A program made the position numbers and the translations under genes. Under the pieces are notes generated by a model. That model was not told where the DNA came from and made no database searches. It saw only the letters and a program-made list of their open reading frames with translations. Below are positions 22,301 to 34,830 of a DNA stretch of 64,000 nucleotides, one piece after another. Where the stretch lies: contig JASBNA010000008.1 of the NCBI GenBank assembly GCA_038087015.1, forward strand, positions 62,001 through 126,000, in the 5' to 3' direction. Positions within the stretch are counted from its first letter, which is position 1. Every line of letters begins with the position of its first letter. Source of the DNA: Cerrena zonata (Eukaryota > Basidiomycota > Agaricomycetes > Polyporales > Cerrenaceae).

Positions 22301-24157
22301 GCATGGTATAGAAGCTTCAAAAGATTCTACCTTTCTCCATCCAGTCCGATCTTACTAGTTTGTATTATGCGGACGGGTCTTGAGATATGAGAGGAAGAGG
22401 GGCTTGCTTCTTGCAAGCTTCTTGAAGACCTTCCTGATATTCTGAATCACGCGTAGATTGTGTTCAATAGTCAATTGTAATATATAGTTTATTGATTGAA
22501 GGGTATGCCATAATTCATTCAATGAAAAACGCAATAGTAATTGAAAAAGCTGGTCTATTGCTATAGAGGTTGAGGTTCTGTGGGATGCCCGCTGGCCTCT
22601 GAGTATACCCACCAGCCGAGTTCCAACGCCTAACAGCGAAAACACGAGCTCGAGACGAAACGAAACAGCTTCGAGCTTGGTATAACAGTATACCAACCCC
22701 GAGTGAATCAGTATATCATCTAAGGCTACTACTGTATCTAAATCTTTGTATAATTAATCGGACTCGGAAGACCCCTCCCACGGACGAGCTAGAAGCCCTC
22801 CTTCTCCCAACGGACTACAAGCCTACTAAGCCCAAGAAACGTCAATGCCCATTAATTTGAATGTGGGAAAGCGCACTCTGGTTGGCTGGATGTTGGTTTT
22901 TACTACCCTCGGGAGAAAACCTGTCAGTGTTAGGACGGTATTACGCTAGCGACGAGAGAAATGTTTGAAAATAAAGTTAGTTTGGACGTTTCGTCACCAT
23001 TCCCCGCTCACCGTCCAAACTTAAATGGAATTGTAAAGGCTCTAAGACTAGGTAATTGGATAGCTTATTTAGAGCCAAAATCGGGTTGCGAAGGGCCCCA
23101 TTCCCCAATTCTTCGGCATGATGAGAGTGTACATGTAGTACGGGATTTAGGGAGGGCATGGGAGAGCAGGAGAAGTATAGCCGAGATAAAAACGTGATAA
23201 AAACCCAGACAAAGTAATCCAAACCCTCATTTAGGTCCATCTCATCTATGCCCCTTCTCCCTCGTAACGGGCCTCACCCAGTTTGAGTTTGAGAGCGGTA
23301 TAGCACCGGAGGGTTCTTCTTCATAAGCCATTAGGTTCAAAGTTGGTTTGGTTTGGTGATGAGACAGGTACAATTTGCGTAACGTAACTGGTACCGCATG
23401 TGTTACTTACTCAGTGAGATGTAAGGAACCATGAACTTAGTGAAACACGTCGGACGCTCGTATGAGGCGGCTTGGAAGGAAGTTCCAACTCCGAGTCGAT
23501 ACTCAGGGTCAAAGACACAGGGGTAAGAGTCAGGCAAGAGTAAGAGTAGGAAAGTAATAACGGACGCATTGGATTAATAACGTGTGTGTGTGTGTGGGTT
23601 TCCATTAATCTTAATGGATAAAGTAGTACAATCGAAGAAGGATTACGACAGGGAGGAGGAGCAGCAAGAGAGAATAAGGGTGATGAGTTATCAATTAGGT
23701 AGGGGATTGTAGATGACGATGACGATGTGGGATAGATGATGATTGTGGCGTGGATTGTGGAACTAGGTGGTGGGGATGGTTTATTCTACCATTGAGAAGG
23801 ATGCCGAGAGTCGTTGAGTGTGTGGGATGTGAAAGGAAAAGCAAAGATGAAAGACGAAAAAGAAAAAAAGGTCATCACGAAAGAGGTTTGAACAATCATT
23901 GAAATGGAGAGTTGAGAAAAGTATAAGGTAGTAAGTAGTAAGAACGAAGAAAATTGATGAGGACGTATGATTGATACAGTAAGTTACTCGAAGCAGTGTC
24001 AATGCGGATGAGTTGAAGAATGAAGAGCGAAAAAAAGAAGAAAATGCTTGATAGGAGACTATGCGAAAGGCCGAAGAGCGAAACGAACATCATTTTGGGT
24101 GTCGAGGGTGTGGGTGTGATGAGGAGGTAATAGGTGGTGGAACTTCGACAAAGGGGA
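19386..24157. other. Long interval without a confident gene
   Basis: Short frames occur at 19694-19915, 20686-20949, 22012-22320 and 22961-23197, but none shows a known domain or a second supporting exon. A (GT)n microsatellite lies at about 23581-23597. The last few hundred bases are purine-rich and probably include the 3' untranslated region of the zinc-finger gene that ends at 24158. No repeat family from elsewhere in the window was recognised here. Confidence 0.4.
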
Positions 24158-25039
24158 CTATTTTGTCTCAAGGTTGTACAAGACGGCAACCCGACAAGCA
24201 TCGCTCAGCTTGGGATCCAGCCCATGCTGCTGTAGACTTTGTTTCGTGTTGAAGCCCTCGTCGCAAGCTGGGCAAGAGTGTGCGCTCAGGCGACGTTGGG
24301 GCCAAGCCGGGGGCACATTCTCAAAGTAGGACGAGGAAGAAGTTGAGGATGACGACGAAGGTTCAGGCGATGTGGAGCGGGAACGTTTGGAAGAGGAAGA
24401 CGTCTAAGGAAGGTAGAGTGGGACGGGATAGTGAGAACGGTGCTCAAACATAGCACGAAATGAAGGGAAGCGTATGTACTCACCGAATCATCGAAGACGT
24501 CCTCATGATCATAGTCAATCTTACGCTTCAAGGCGTGCGGCGTGTGGGAGAGAAGCTCGGCTGCAGGGAATGCAAATGAGTGACATGTTGGATATTGGAA
24601 CGGAATAGGAAATGGATGGGTTTGAATGGAATGGACGCTCACTGTCGTCAGGAAGGACGCCGACAGCCTTTGCAAAGTTGTCTCGCCATGCGAGGACACG
24701 GGAGATTCTTGTCCCGTAGGTGTCATCGTATACGGCATTGTTACGCTCCTGCATGTCCTCTTCGTCGGAGGAGCAGTAGGAGGAGCATTCTGATTCTTCC
24801 TCCTCGGACTCGGACTCGCTGTGTGTATCGTCGTCGTCATAGTCGTCTTCCGAGTCGTAGGAATCAGAGTAGGCAGAAGTAAGTGGCACGGAAGCGGAGG
24901 AGGAGGACGAGCGTTGGGGGACCGGAGGCGCCTCTACCTCTTCAAGCTGGATGACCTTGATGGGCTGGGAGTAGGATGAGTCGGGCTGGGAGTAGTCAGT
25001 GGTGGGGAGTGTGAGAACGTAGGGCGAGTAGTAGGCCAT
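24158..25039 (-). CDS. Acidic/Ser-rich protein with C-terminal C2HC zinc finger (239 aa)
   Basis: The model is complement(join(24158..24403, 24484..24560, 24643..25039)), with canonical introns of 80-82 bp. The N-terminus starts MAYYSPYVLTLP, is Pro/Ser-rich, then strongly acidic (EDDYDDDDTHSESESEEEE, about 65-83). A motif RVLAWRDNFAKAVGVLPDD follows. After a Ser-rich linker the C-terminus carries a zinc-finger-like C202-x2-C205, H218, C228 (CPACDEGF, LQQHGLDPKLSDAC) ending in CRVAVLYNLE. From memory, proteins with this C-terminal finger recur across basidiomycetes, so I take it as a conserved nuclear gene, possibly a regulator. No lesion is seen. A head repeat is inserted only about 165 bp upstream of its ATG, so its regulation may be affected. 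A TATATA block near 25126-25135 is a possible core promoter. Confidence 0.75.
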
Positions 25040-25125
25040 GGTGCGTCTGGGACGGCGGTGGCTAGGGCAGAGGATGGGTGTGTCGGGGCGGGGGAAGTGG
25101 GGAGAGGCATTGTGGCTGGAGGGGG

Positions 25126-25139
25126 GTATATAGCTATAG
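25126..25139 (-). promoter_or_regulatory. Possible TATA element of the C2HC gene
   Basis: GGTATATAGCTATAGG lies about 90 bp upstream of the minus-strand start at 25039. Position and composition fit a TATA-type core promoter; no other support is available. Confidence 0.3.
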
Positions 25140-25205
25140 GGAACTTACTGGTGGCCGTCTTGGTTTGGACACGGACAGGAAATCGTGGACACGCCCACGA
25201 TCGTC

Positions 25206-28087
25206 CACTCGCAAACTGGTATATGTATGGCCCGGCGTCTGTACTTTTTTCTTCCTTTCTTCCTTCCTCATTCCAACTTCCAAGTTGGATAACATTGGGT
25301 TCGCGTCAGGAATCACGCACGTCGGAGGTTTCCTCACGTAGTGTAGATTGCTCGTCGCACACTTTCCTGGTGATCACGCACGTCGGAGGTGTCCTCACGT
25401 AGTGTAGATCGCTCACCATACTCTTCAGCACCGAGACAGGAATCATGCATGGCGGAGGTCTCCTCACGTAGTGTAGATTGTTTAGAACGGTGACTATCTC
25501 CAGCTATATATGTAACTGCTTGACCTGAAATGACGCGTAGGAGGAGAATGCTCCCCTAATCAATACCTCGACTGTGGAGAACGTATCCGATAACATTCCT
25601 CCGCCCCGTCTCTCGTCCATCTAATTTTTATGACTCCGTCCGACCCCCAGTAAACATCGCTCGGTGTCTCCACGCGTCTCCGCTTCTTTCCTTTCCTCTT
25701 TTCCATCCTCGGTATTGCCCGGTATGTTTCTGTGTGTATGTATGTATGTATGTATGTCTATGTCGTTTGTATACCAGTCGGATCCCTTTTTGAGAGTACA
25801 AGAAGAACATGCGTTGACTTTCGTCGTCGCGGTCCTTCCGTTGAGAGAATACGATGCTCCTTACGTCTTAAGGTTTGGGAACCATATCGGACGTCAAACC
25901 GTTTCTCTGGGAGATTAATCGAGGATGGTATTGTTATTTGTCTGGACGAGGCTACACGCTGACTACATTCCTTTTGTCTTAAGGTTTAGGAACCACCGAT
26001 ATGATATCGCGAGCGAGAATTACAGTGTGGAGTGGACGTCAACGTTTCAACCCGTTACCACCCAGCACACGTCGATTGTTGTTCCATAGCGGTGGCCCAA
26101 CCTCCTTATCGCCGTCTCCCTTGTGGTTTGTACAACAACTGCCCGTTTTTCCAGTCGGGATATCCATGGTGCGTCCACACTGGCATTCGTCATTCTTCTG
26201 TACCCAACTGATATCGAAATCAGAACCACCACTCTAAGTTCAGCGGTGTTTTCGCTCTTATTGTGCCTCTTGTGTTGTCGACGAGCAGACGTACAACTCT
26301 TGTCCTTCGAGGCGGCCGGTTTGCAGGCAAGCACAACTATCTTTCTCAGGAGGTGTCCACACCACCGATATTCTTTCGTCAACATCCAAGAAGCTCGTCA
26401 AAATCCAATAGACGTCAACAGCATCTCGTCATCCAGCTCAGTGTTCAACCCGTACAGTCTCACAGGGGTGGAGCCGCTTACACTTTATTGTTCCACAATG
26501 TTTCTCGTCCCCCAAAGGTGCCACCGGTCCAGTCGTCTCCCGTCACCCTTTTGTTTGCTCCCGTCATTCCTTTGCAGGTACGGTTAGATCAAGCCAGAAC
26601 ACGCTACATATAGAATATATAGCGAGCGATAACAAGCAATAGCTATGGATACATGTACAGTTACCAATGAGCTTCCAGACACCGCCTATTCCTCTCAGCT
26701 CTTTGGGCCGTGAAGTTGGTTCGCTGGATCCGACCCAATCGTCCCGCCTACTGAGCCTCCCTGAATCTCGGCTGGTACTCGCTTCCTATCATCCTCGTGC
26801 TGGGGCAGCTTCCGATACCTCAAATCTCGAATCCGAAATACTTGAGTATTCCAGTAGCCGGATCGTAGTGGAACTACAACCCGACGGGGGCGCTATCTGG
26901 CGTCCGATTCCGCTTGCTCAAAACTCGACTAGAATAGAAGATGAAGGGGTCTGGCCTCGTTTGATCTCATATTGCGGGTGCATCAATCATTTCTACCGCT
27001 AGACCTCATAAAATGGTTGCTAACATCCTCCTAGGTCACTCGTAACATTCTCGCTTGAACAATGGGAATTTTACAAGCTCGATCCGGCTTACAACTGTGC
27101 CATTAATCCTGAGTCCATACCAACTATTACCGCCAATTTGGGCTTTGCTACGGGACCAGGTATGTAACATCTCTATTCGCTCGTAGTCCAGAGATGATGA
27201 CTGTGTCCTCGATAGAGGTCGACAGGTCAAATCAGAACATGGATGGCGATGGAGACATACAGCCTATATTTGACGAGAGTCTTCTCCCCCAGCGGAAACG
27301 ACTCCAGAACACACCCAAAAAGCGACCGGGTACTGGCCGTCTGTCTCATGCTTTTGGTAGAAACAATGTCTACTGGCCCTACCCTAAACGGGCAAACGCC
27401 AAGGAGTGCATGAGCTGTGCGTGCCGTCTTTTCTGCGACCACTGAGCCTATACTGACCCTTCACCTCTAGACAGCACCTACAACCCCCAGACGAACACAA
27501 CATCGTTTGCTGATGACCCAGAATACGAAATAATGCGCACTGTAGGTAGGATCTCAGAACCATCCATGTCCACCGACTTTTGCTCATTTATACATACAGA
27601 GTGGACAAGTCAACGTTCTCTCGCAGAGCCGGAATCGGAAGCACAGCCAAACTGGGTGACCGAACGCCTTCGCTCCAGAGAAATAATGCGTGAGAGCTGG
27701 TCCAGAGCCCCCTGGAACAACACTCTCGCCATTGAAAGAGTTGAAAAACTCCTATCTTCTCAGGCGACGCTTGGTGATTCTATGGACGATTTAAAAATTC
27801 CGTGGCCAGTTTTAGGACGACCTTTATCGTATTTGATCCAGGATATCACCCCCATATGGATTCAGGCTTTCTTCGACGCTGTCAGGCAGGACCCCAGATA
27901 TTGGGGCACGGAAGCCGTGACCGAACTAATCAAAAAATGTATCCTGTGCTTTCATGACGATAAACTGATCAATCGGCTGCGGGCAGTCGATCTCGAAGTC
28001 GATAGGGAACTGGTAAGGGAAGCAACGAAGGTGGTCTTTCTGGAGCTGCAGAATCAACTTGCATTTCAGAGGAGTTTGGACTCGTAA
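25206..28087 (+). mobile_element. Head repeat with J-domain-like cargo gene, copy 1
   Basis: The head begins at CTCGCAAACTGG and includes the 61-bp array and the TATG microsatellite (with one more TATG unit than the copies at 667, 12757, 41803 and 61478). At about 26429 it switches to tail type 3 (ATCCAGCTCAGTG), which continues into a spliced gene ending at 28087. The same head-tail-gene order occurs at 61352-64000. The right boundary is undefined because the second copy leaves the window. Confidence 0.6.
26667..28087 (+). CDS. Basidiomycete J-domain-like hypothetical protein (417 aa)
   Basis: The model joins 26667..26977, 27035..27159, 27216..27416 and 27471..28087; introns are 54-57 bp, GT-AG, and frame is kept throughout. 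The N-terminal half begins MSFQTPPIPLSSLGREVG and contains RIVVELQPDGGAIWRPIP; I do not recognise it. The centre is Lys/Arg-rich. The C-terminus (IPWPVLGRPLSYLIQDITP, then KKCILCFHDDKL at about 368-378, then DRELVREATKVVFLELQNQL) has the layout of a family common in mushrooms in which a J-domain-like HPDK motif is embedded in this context. Here HPD is changed to HDD, so Hsp70 stimulation is doubtful. The copy at 62405 has a longer basic centre; this copy appears to have lost about 100 bp there. Confidence 0.6.
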
Positions 28088-31000
28088 ATAGCCCTATTTA
28101 TTGTGTCTAAAAACGTATATATAGTACATGCAGGACACTGAGTTTGTACATGTAATCTCGCATCCTCAGATAATGCACGACACGATAAATCGCAGAGCAA
28201 AAGTACCGAGAGAAGTGAGATTGAAGAAGGTACCATCCTGACTACGACTCGGAGGACTTTGCCTACATCTTATGTATTTTTGGTTATATTCTTTGCAGTC
28301 AGCATCTTCGTCTTAACAAAGGCTTGTTGAGAGCATGTCGGACCTGTCATCCCTGTTAGACCGAATAAGGGAGGGAGAGGGGGGTGTATTCTCTGGTCTC
28401 CATCTAGTTTACCTAATACAATGTACTACTTGTTAGACAATCCAAACCAGACAATGAAGTCTGTCTAGATAACGAATTCAACTTACGATCTCTTTGGCAC
28501 CGCAGGTCATTGACAATTTGCGTTCCCAATAAAACGAGGATGTGTAGGATCCAATGCTGGCGCATTAAAAACTCCGTCGCTGCAAACCGTTTTCCCACTA
28601 GGTTTACAGCGACGAAGTTTCATGGTTCATTCACTACCGATCAAATAATACGAACTGGCAAAACACCCTCTGGGTAAAAAAAGCCTGCACCTCGTTTTGT
28701 ATTTGGTCCTGACACCTCTCGTCTTGCATATTGATTTGCATATTGATGTGCTTTTTTCCCACAGCTATGTAACTCCTTTTCAGGAAATCACGTCTGTAAC
28801 CCCACATATCATTGTAGTTTGGCTGAGACTCACTTTTGTGTATCTTCTTGCTCTCAGCACCATTATCATACAGTCATTACACATTCAGCTCGCTAATATT
28901 TGAAGTTTTACATTTGTATATAGTCAGATAATCAAATGGATTACAACCACAGAGGTTGTGATCGTACATCAACTTCGGAGATGTGCAAACCAAGACACTG
29001 CAATGGTAAGGCTCGTTTCCAGCCTCTATAACTTTCGGAAGATAGTCGTTCCTTAATATAGAGACCGAGTCAGTGTACATGTACAACACTACGCCTACCC
29101 TACCCACCTACTCTCGTTCTTCGATAGCAATATTTCTTAAGTCTTAACTCAAGCTACAGGCGATAATTTTGAGCATTGTTCTCATGCACTCTGATCCTCC
29201 CTTTACCTGAACGACACCTCGGCAAGCTGAAATTGTGAAACTACTAACCTTGTTAGTGTTTGAACGCTTGCTTCTCCTCTTGATAGTTTCTTTATTCTTG
29301 CTGTCATGAAAACGACATGGACATGTCGATGGAGGGTGCCGTGTCCCTCGGGCAAATGCTTATGTGGTTTCACTTTACACCTGCCGATAAATCACACTTC
29401 GACGACTGACATTCTAAAAGCTAAACACTCAATCTCAACCTCAACCGCAACGTCACGACCGACCGAGTCCTCCCAGTAGTGCCGCCTCTTCCTCACAATC
29501 ACGCTATCATACCTGAGGTCCAAGGCGGAATCCTCAACACTTCTGAGTCAGCGGGCCGTGTCTCCTCCTTTACAACCACTTTGACTCACCATGCCTGTGA
29601 CACTCATGACCTTAAAGCAGTCGTATTGGTAGGAATACTGCTTCTGAAATTTGTATGACTATTTGACACAACCCTTCAAGTTCTCAGTTTTCCAGATTAT
29701 GTGAATTGCCTTGAGCTTTTATGAAATAGTTCTAACTAGTGCTTAGTGCCATAGTAATAGTTCGGCTACCTATTCTGTACATACTAGCCTAACACCTGTA
29801 AAAACAAAATGCAAGAAATGTATGGTGTGACACAAGAGTTTGCCAAATTAACGAGAGGCAGAGGGAAAATAGAACATGTTGAGCAAATGGGGAACTGTGA
29901 GACCGCCGCCAAAGCGGCAAGATCAGGGAGCTTGAAACTACCGAGACTACTTTTGCGATCGTTTCGAGCCCCTTTTGCTTCCATTCCTTGTGGTACGGTA
30001 GAACACTGGCCCCAGTTCCCAAGATCTTCGCATGTCACAGAGAGAGACTTTCCCATTGACCGGTGCATCGATGAGAGACCTGACCCCGGGGACAAAAAGA
30101 AAGTCGTACGTAGGCGGCGATGCGACCCCAGCAGATATTCTCCAATATACGAGAACGTCTTCAAGTAGTTTGACCATATGGCAAACAATTGTCCCACTCT
30201 GACTGCGTCCAAGAATCCTAGACTTTTGCCTTTCACGTTATTTCAAGCTGTTAAAAGCAGTCAAATCGTATATGTAAGTAACGCTCGAGGGGACACTTAC
30301 AGCGCTCGGTCCATGGTTTCGATCGAATCATATTCGGTATCTCCTACAGAGGGTGTCTCTAAGACTTATAGAGATTATCGCTGATCACTACATTCCAAGT
30401 CTTCGTCGTGTTCGAGAATTCACAGTTGATGAGAAACTCTGGTAAAAGGGCGTTCCATTCAGTGTAGTTGTTCCGCCTCACTCTTCCATCCTATCCCTTT
30501 TCAATTGCATGATTTCTTCCTTTCGGCTATCTTTACGTCGAAACAACCATGCCCTGTATGCCTGTGAGCGCTGGTTACGAGCGTGAACATGTGGAGAGTT
30601 ACGTTACGGCGATTCATACGGACCTCTGCTCGTTCTCCTTTGCGCATCCGATGTTCAGTGCTAGCTTTCTTACGGCTCATCATTAGATCATGCCAGTGCG
30701 GCCTCGAAAGCGTCGATGGTCGGCTTGTGGCGATGCCGGACCCTCGGGAACCTTACTACCTATGATTTCATAAGAAATCGAGGACGATGTGTCTTGGCTC
30801 AACAGAACAGTAAAGCATCAACGTATGCGCTTTGCAGAGGGGCATGGAAGCTGCGAAATTTGTCAACGAAGAGAGTAAATGACTAATCAAATACTTACTG
30901 TAGTTTGTGACAACTCGGGCAGTAACGACCTACTACTTTCCAATATCGCTTGTACATTTGATTTTGGACAATTCTACAATAGTTAGAGAATGAACTCGAT

Positions 31001-31593
31001 TGGTATTATGCTTTGGGATATTGCAAGTCTATACACGTGGCAATGTGTATTAAATAATAAATTTTCTTAGGAACGGAAGACAATCAGGTAGTTCAGGTTC
31101 GTTATCTCGCGAGGTTTTCCAGAGTGAACTCGACCGACATCTAGTCCCGAAGAAAATATTGCGGAATAAGTCAAATGAGGTATTAAAGAGCACCCACTTC
31201 AAACAGTATATTGAATGGCATTGAGGCACGTTTTGCAAGCACTTTCGCTAAACCGTGACCATAGATGTGTGGAACACAGTGAGACTGGCCTCTTCTCGGC
31301 AAGCTTTTTCTTTGTATTTATGACTCTTGTGAAACACTACAATGTTCCGACATGACGAAAGATGAGACACTGCTTGGGTATATATTGAATAGAGAGGCAA
31401 CAATGTTTGCACCATATTCGGTGAATCGCTCGCTACACCTACAAGATCGAGCCGTGAGACAATGCAGAGTCGGTCACACATTTCAGTAGGATGTATATGA
31501 GCCAAAGGACTCGTCTAAGAAGAGGGTGAAGGGAGCTTAACGTACGACCAAATTCTGTAATGTGGAGGGGTACAGGGCAGTAATCGCTAGCAG
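28088..31593. other. Interval without a confident gene
   Basis: The first part should hold the 3' end of the J-domain-like gene. Open frames at 29784-30236 (minus) and 29809-30168 (plus) overlap in opposite directions and neither shows a recognisable domain. Frames at 30583-30765 and 31248-31505 are likewise anonymous. No repeat from elsewhere in the window was recognised. Confidence 0.4.
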
Positions 31594-32309
31594 CTACTGA
31601 CCCTCCTTCATCCTACGAATAGTTTCTTTCCTTTTCTTCCTACGGGCCTCTCGTTTTTTTCGGTTCTCCATATTTTTGGGCCCGGGTACGGCATAGGAAA
31701 GTTGGGATTTGGCGATGTGCATCCCAGCTTCAACACCTTTATTGTAGCTGTCAACATGTAATTGTTGTGATGACTCCACAGATAGAGAAACTGTTTCAGG
31801 TGACTGTAATAAGAGGAAGGTGTAGGTCGAGAGAGATACAGTGTATATTTGTTTACTAACCGTAGTTTGCAACTGTTGTGAACAACACTCTGGGAAACTG
31901 ATGTCCCCACCACTTCCCAGCTCATCACCACTGTGTTCCTGCTTGTCAAGGGCATACTTCATTTCATTGCGAGCAGCACAAGGGTTACTCATATCTGACA
32001 CTTGGGTAAATGGTATGTGCATGCAACGTGGGACGTTGACATACCCGGTTCGTATGCTTGCACAATAAACGGCTTATTATGCTTATCGTAGAATACAAAT
32101 GTATCGTTGAGGTGAATCTCCTCGGCTATCGTGTCAACCTCCGCTGTGGTACTTCTGGTTTTCGATCCTTCGGCAGCTATACGTTGGACTGATGACGTTC
32201 GTGACACATCGGGTATCTCTTGAGACGCACGGCGAGTGGAGAGACGAGTAGACTTCCTCAACACTGGAGTTGGCTGAGTGTCGCGCTGGCTTCGACGGGA
32301 TCGCGACAT
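31594..32309 (-). CDS. Small hypothetical protein with basic ends (204 aa, three exons)
   Basis: The model is complement(join(31594..31803, 31861..32000, 32045..32309)). Introns of 44 and 57 bp are GT-AG and keep frame. The N-terminus is Arg/Ser/Thr-rich (MSRSRRSQRDTQPTPVLRKS), followed by a compact segment IHLNDTFVFYDKHNKPFIVQ. The middle is acidic. The C-terminus is very basic (NRKKREARRKKRKETIRRMK), typical of nucleic-acid-binding or nuclear proteins. I recognise no family. Its gene layout (small spliced gene, basic N-terminus) resembles nuclear proteins in general, but function is unknown. No lesion is visible. Confidence 0.5.
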
Positions 32310-32409
32310 TATTGACCTATCGATATGAGAAACCAGTGAAAAATGAGGAACCAGTGAAATACAGACGAGGGCCTAAGACTCTAGAGCTGAGAGTTCTGAC
32401 CGGCTCTGA

Positions 32410-33020
32410 AGTTGGCTCCCACGCACTGACCACCTAGCAAACTGTTATATGTATATATCGCTCGACGTCACTCTCCATCCCGATTCTCTACCCGAACTCT
32501 GATACTGGCCTGGATGTATGTATATCGTAAAGTATTAGTGGTTGATATAGTAGTCCGACCTCTTTATCGCCGTCTCTCTTGTGGTTTGTACAACAATTGC
32601 CCACCCGTTTCCCGTCACTCTTTTGTACTCTTTTTAAATCGGAATCAGAACCATCGTTTTAAGTTCGGTCGACGTCTTCGCTGCCATGGTACCGCCCGCG
32701 TTGTCAGTCACTAGACAATGCGACTCTCTTTCTCGGCGGCTGGTTTGCAGGCAAGTACTACACTTTTTCAAGGGGACCCCGCACTAATAATATTCGCTTT
32801 GTCAATATCTAAGAAGTTCGTTAAACTCCTAACTCCCAAGTCTATTGTCCTGCCATCGGTCGTCGCCCAGCTAAGTGTTGTCCATTCTGGCGGAGACCTA
32901 TTTTCATATGAATATGAACGGTCTAGGGACCGTTGGGATACACCAATGACGATGGCGTCTACAATCAACGTACTCACCCGTTTGCTCCCATTCGTAATGG
33001 GCCGTTACAAGGTAAGAGTC
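32410..33020 (+). repeat. Degenerate head-repeat copy
   Basis: It contains diverged equivalents of the head: GACCTCTTTATCGCCGTCTCTC, TTGTGGTTTGTACAACAATTG, GGCTGGTTTGCAGGCAAGTA and CCCAAGTCTATTGTCCT. The order matches the intact copies, but many substitutions and indels separate it from them, so this is an older insertion. Confidence 0.8.
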
Positions 33021-33226
33021 TTTTCAAGGCTTGCAAACAAAGTTTTTACATTAATATTGCATTTTGAGTTTATAGTTTGCTTTCCATTGCACCCGGAAGA
33101 GAGGCTAGGTTGACGTGAAGTGGGAATTTACCGCATACCGGTATGTACACTACAATAAGCTGAGGGTATCCTCTGATACAAATACCGCTGTCCCCCTCGC
33201 TTCATAGGTACTTACACTCTAAAAAA

Positions 33227-33792
33227 ATGGGTTCGTTATTTAGCTTCATTATGGCCGAAAACACTGGTCCGGCGGTTCGAATGCCTGGCGCATACCCCGC
33301 TCCTCCTCCTCCTCCTCCACAATCACTACCCTCTCCCGCATCCCCGGCCGTAGATGTTATCGATACCATTAACAGGCTCACCGTATGATGCTTGCTGCCC
33401 AATGTAAGCTGTATCTATGTCAGAATCTGTCCGTATAATATACTAAATCTCTAACCAGCTGTTGCGATATGATGTCAGTGCTGTGAACTATCCTTCTGGA
33501 TTGTTATTGACTTTATAGTAGAGCATATACGGTCTTGACTCCATGCGGTCACAGCTTTTGTGCGAGTTGTCTGCTACATGTGTACAAGGAGGGGAGATCC
33601 CCATGCTGCCGCTGGTGGCACGAAGGTCCCATTTGCCCAATATGTCTCCAGCGCTTTCCATTTGTATCTGTGGAAACATTCACTCGTAGAACGTGCCCCT
33701 TGATCCATAATTTGATGATGGACCAAGCCGTCGACTCCTTAGCTTCAAAGTATCACATATCGTTAGACGAATTTCAAAAGCGTCGACGGTGA
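33227..33792 (+). pseudogene. RING-finger protein paralogue, frame-damaged
   Basis: Corresponding exons are 33227..33403, 33459..33473 and 33519..33792. It starts MGSLFSFIMAENTG, like the gene at 2741. The RING ligands are all present (CPIC, CGHSFCASC, CPICL) and the C-terminus EFQKRRR is kept. Exon 1, however, is 177 bp where the intact copy has 194 bp and leaves a phase that does not match exon 2, and the reading frame hits TGA at the end of exon 1. A compensating tiny intron (26 bp after GGCC) is unlikely. The intron-2 donor is GTCAGT. It is probably a recent pseudogene; a different exon-1 structure would be the alternative. Confidence 0.6.
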
Positions 33793-34449
33793 TTGTTCTT
33801 CAACTAATCATATTCGCTGTGTCTAATCATTTTGTTGCTAGTATTGGCATAGACCATTATCGGGAGCTTTCTGGCTTTTGGACCCAATTAACTCTTGTGT
33901 CCATAATGCAAGTGGTTCTGCCAATAGGCAACACCAGTAGCACCACAACCTGTCCTGTTCACCGCTTTCTGTACACACTGTAGCGTACTGGTCGCAGTTA
34001 TGCAGCACAGCCCAATTGATCGACGTTGTGTCCGGAAAATGTTCCCTATCACCGCCGACGCTGGCTTGTAGGAATGGAGAGGGCATAGAGGCACAGTGCG
34101 AGATATCAATAACCAGTTCCGCTCAGATTATCAATTTCTCGAATGCCAACCAGGTCAATCCTATATAACATTTGCCCCTCGATCTATCGGCAACAACGTA
34201 AGCGTATGAAGCATCTTGTTGTATGTTACAGAAACTTATTGTCTGACTCATGCGACTTCTCCTTGTCTACAGATACATGTATGATGTATAGGAAGCAAAC
34301 TAATCGGAGAAGGATCATAGTTTCAATCTAACAAGTGTCTATATTGCTATTGGTGTGCGCTTCTGCTGCAATTATTGTTGTGTGGTGGATGCTTTAGTTT
34401 TGTTGTGTCTCAGCTATCCAATCTACGTTACCAACCTGTCCTCCTGTTT

Positions 34450-34830
34450 TTGTTCTTACCGATACGAGAGCAAATCACCATTGCTGAAGGGACCCGATTT
34501 TACGATCATCTTTCGGATGACAACATATTTGCATGCTATTAGCTCTCCGAGCAATGTAAGACAGCCTTTTCGGGGCTGTGGCGTGTTCCCTTCCTTCTCA
34601 CTCAGGACTCATCAAGGTTTTGACGCTATCTTCCTCTGTCCGATTTTTGAGGGTTATAAGGAACTCTATTTCCTGAACTGTACCTTCTAGGGAGGAAGGA
34701 TCACGCTGTATAAGAACTGGGTTGCCGATTCATCGAGAAGTGCAGCCTACCGTCCCTCACTATATATGGCAAGCGTAACCTCAGGCCGGAGGTCTTAACG
34801 CTCTTGCAACTCGCACCGTCCGCGCCCTGT
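34450..34830 (+). pseudogene. Relic of an F-box/LRR-like gene
   Basis: Pieces in shifting frames match the gene at 49612-51733: FYDHLSDDNIF with LSEQC here versus FYDHLSDEDIT with LSKQC there; HQGFDAIFLCPIFEGY with ELYFLNC versus HNGFRALCICPVLAGY with SPYFLSC; RNLRPEVLTLLQ versus HNLRPEIVSLLQ. Stops and frame changes separate them, so it is dead. Confidence 0.65.

Noticed and set aside
29784..30236. 150-aa minus-strand frame.
   Set aside because: An equally open plus-strand frame overlaps it, with no domain or splice support.
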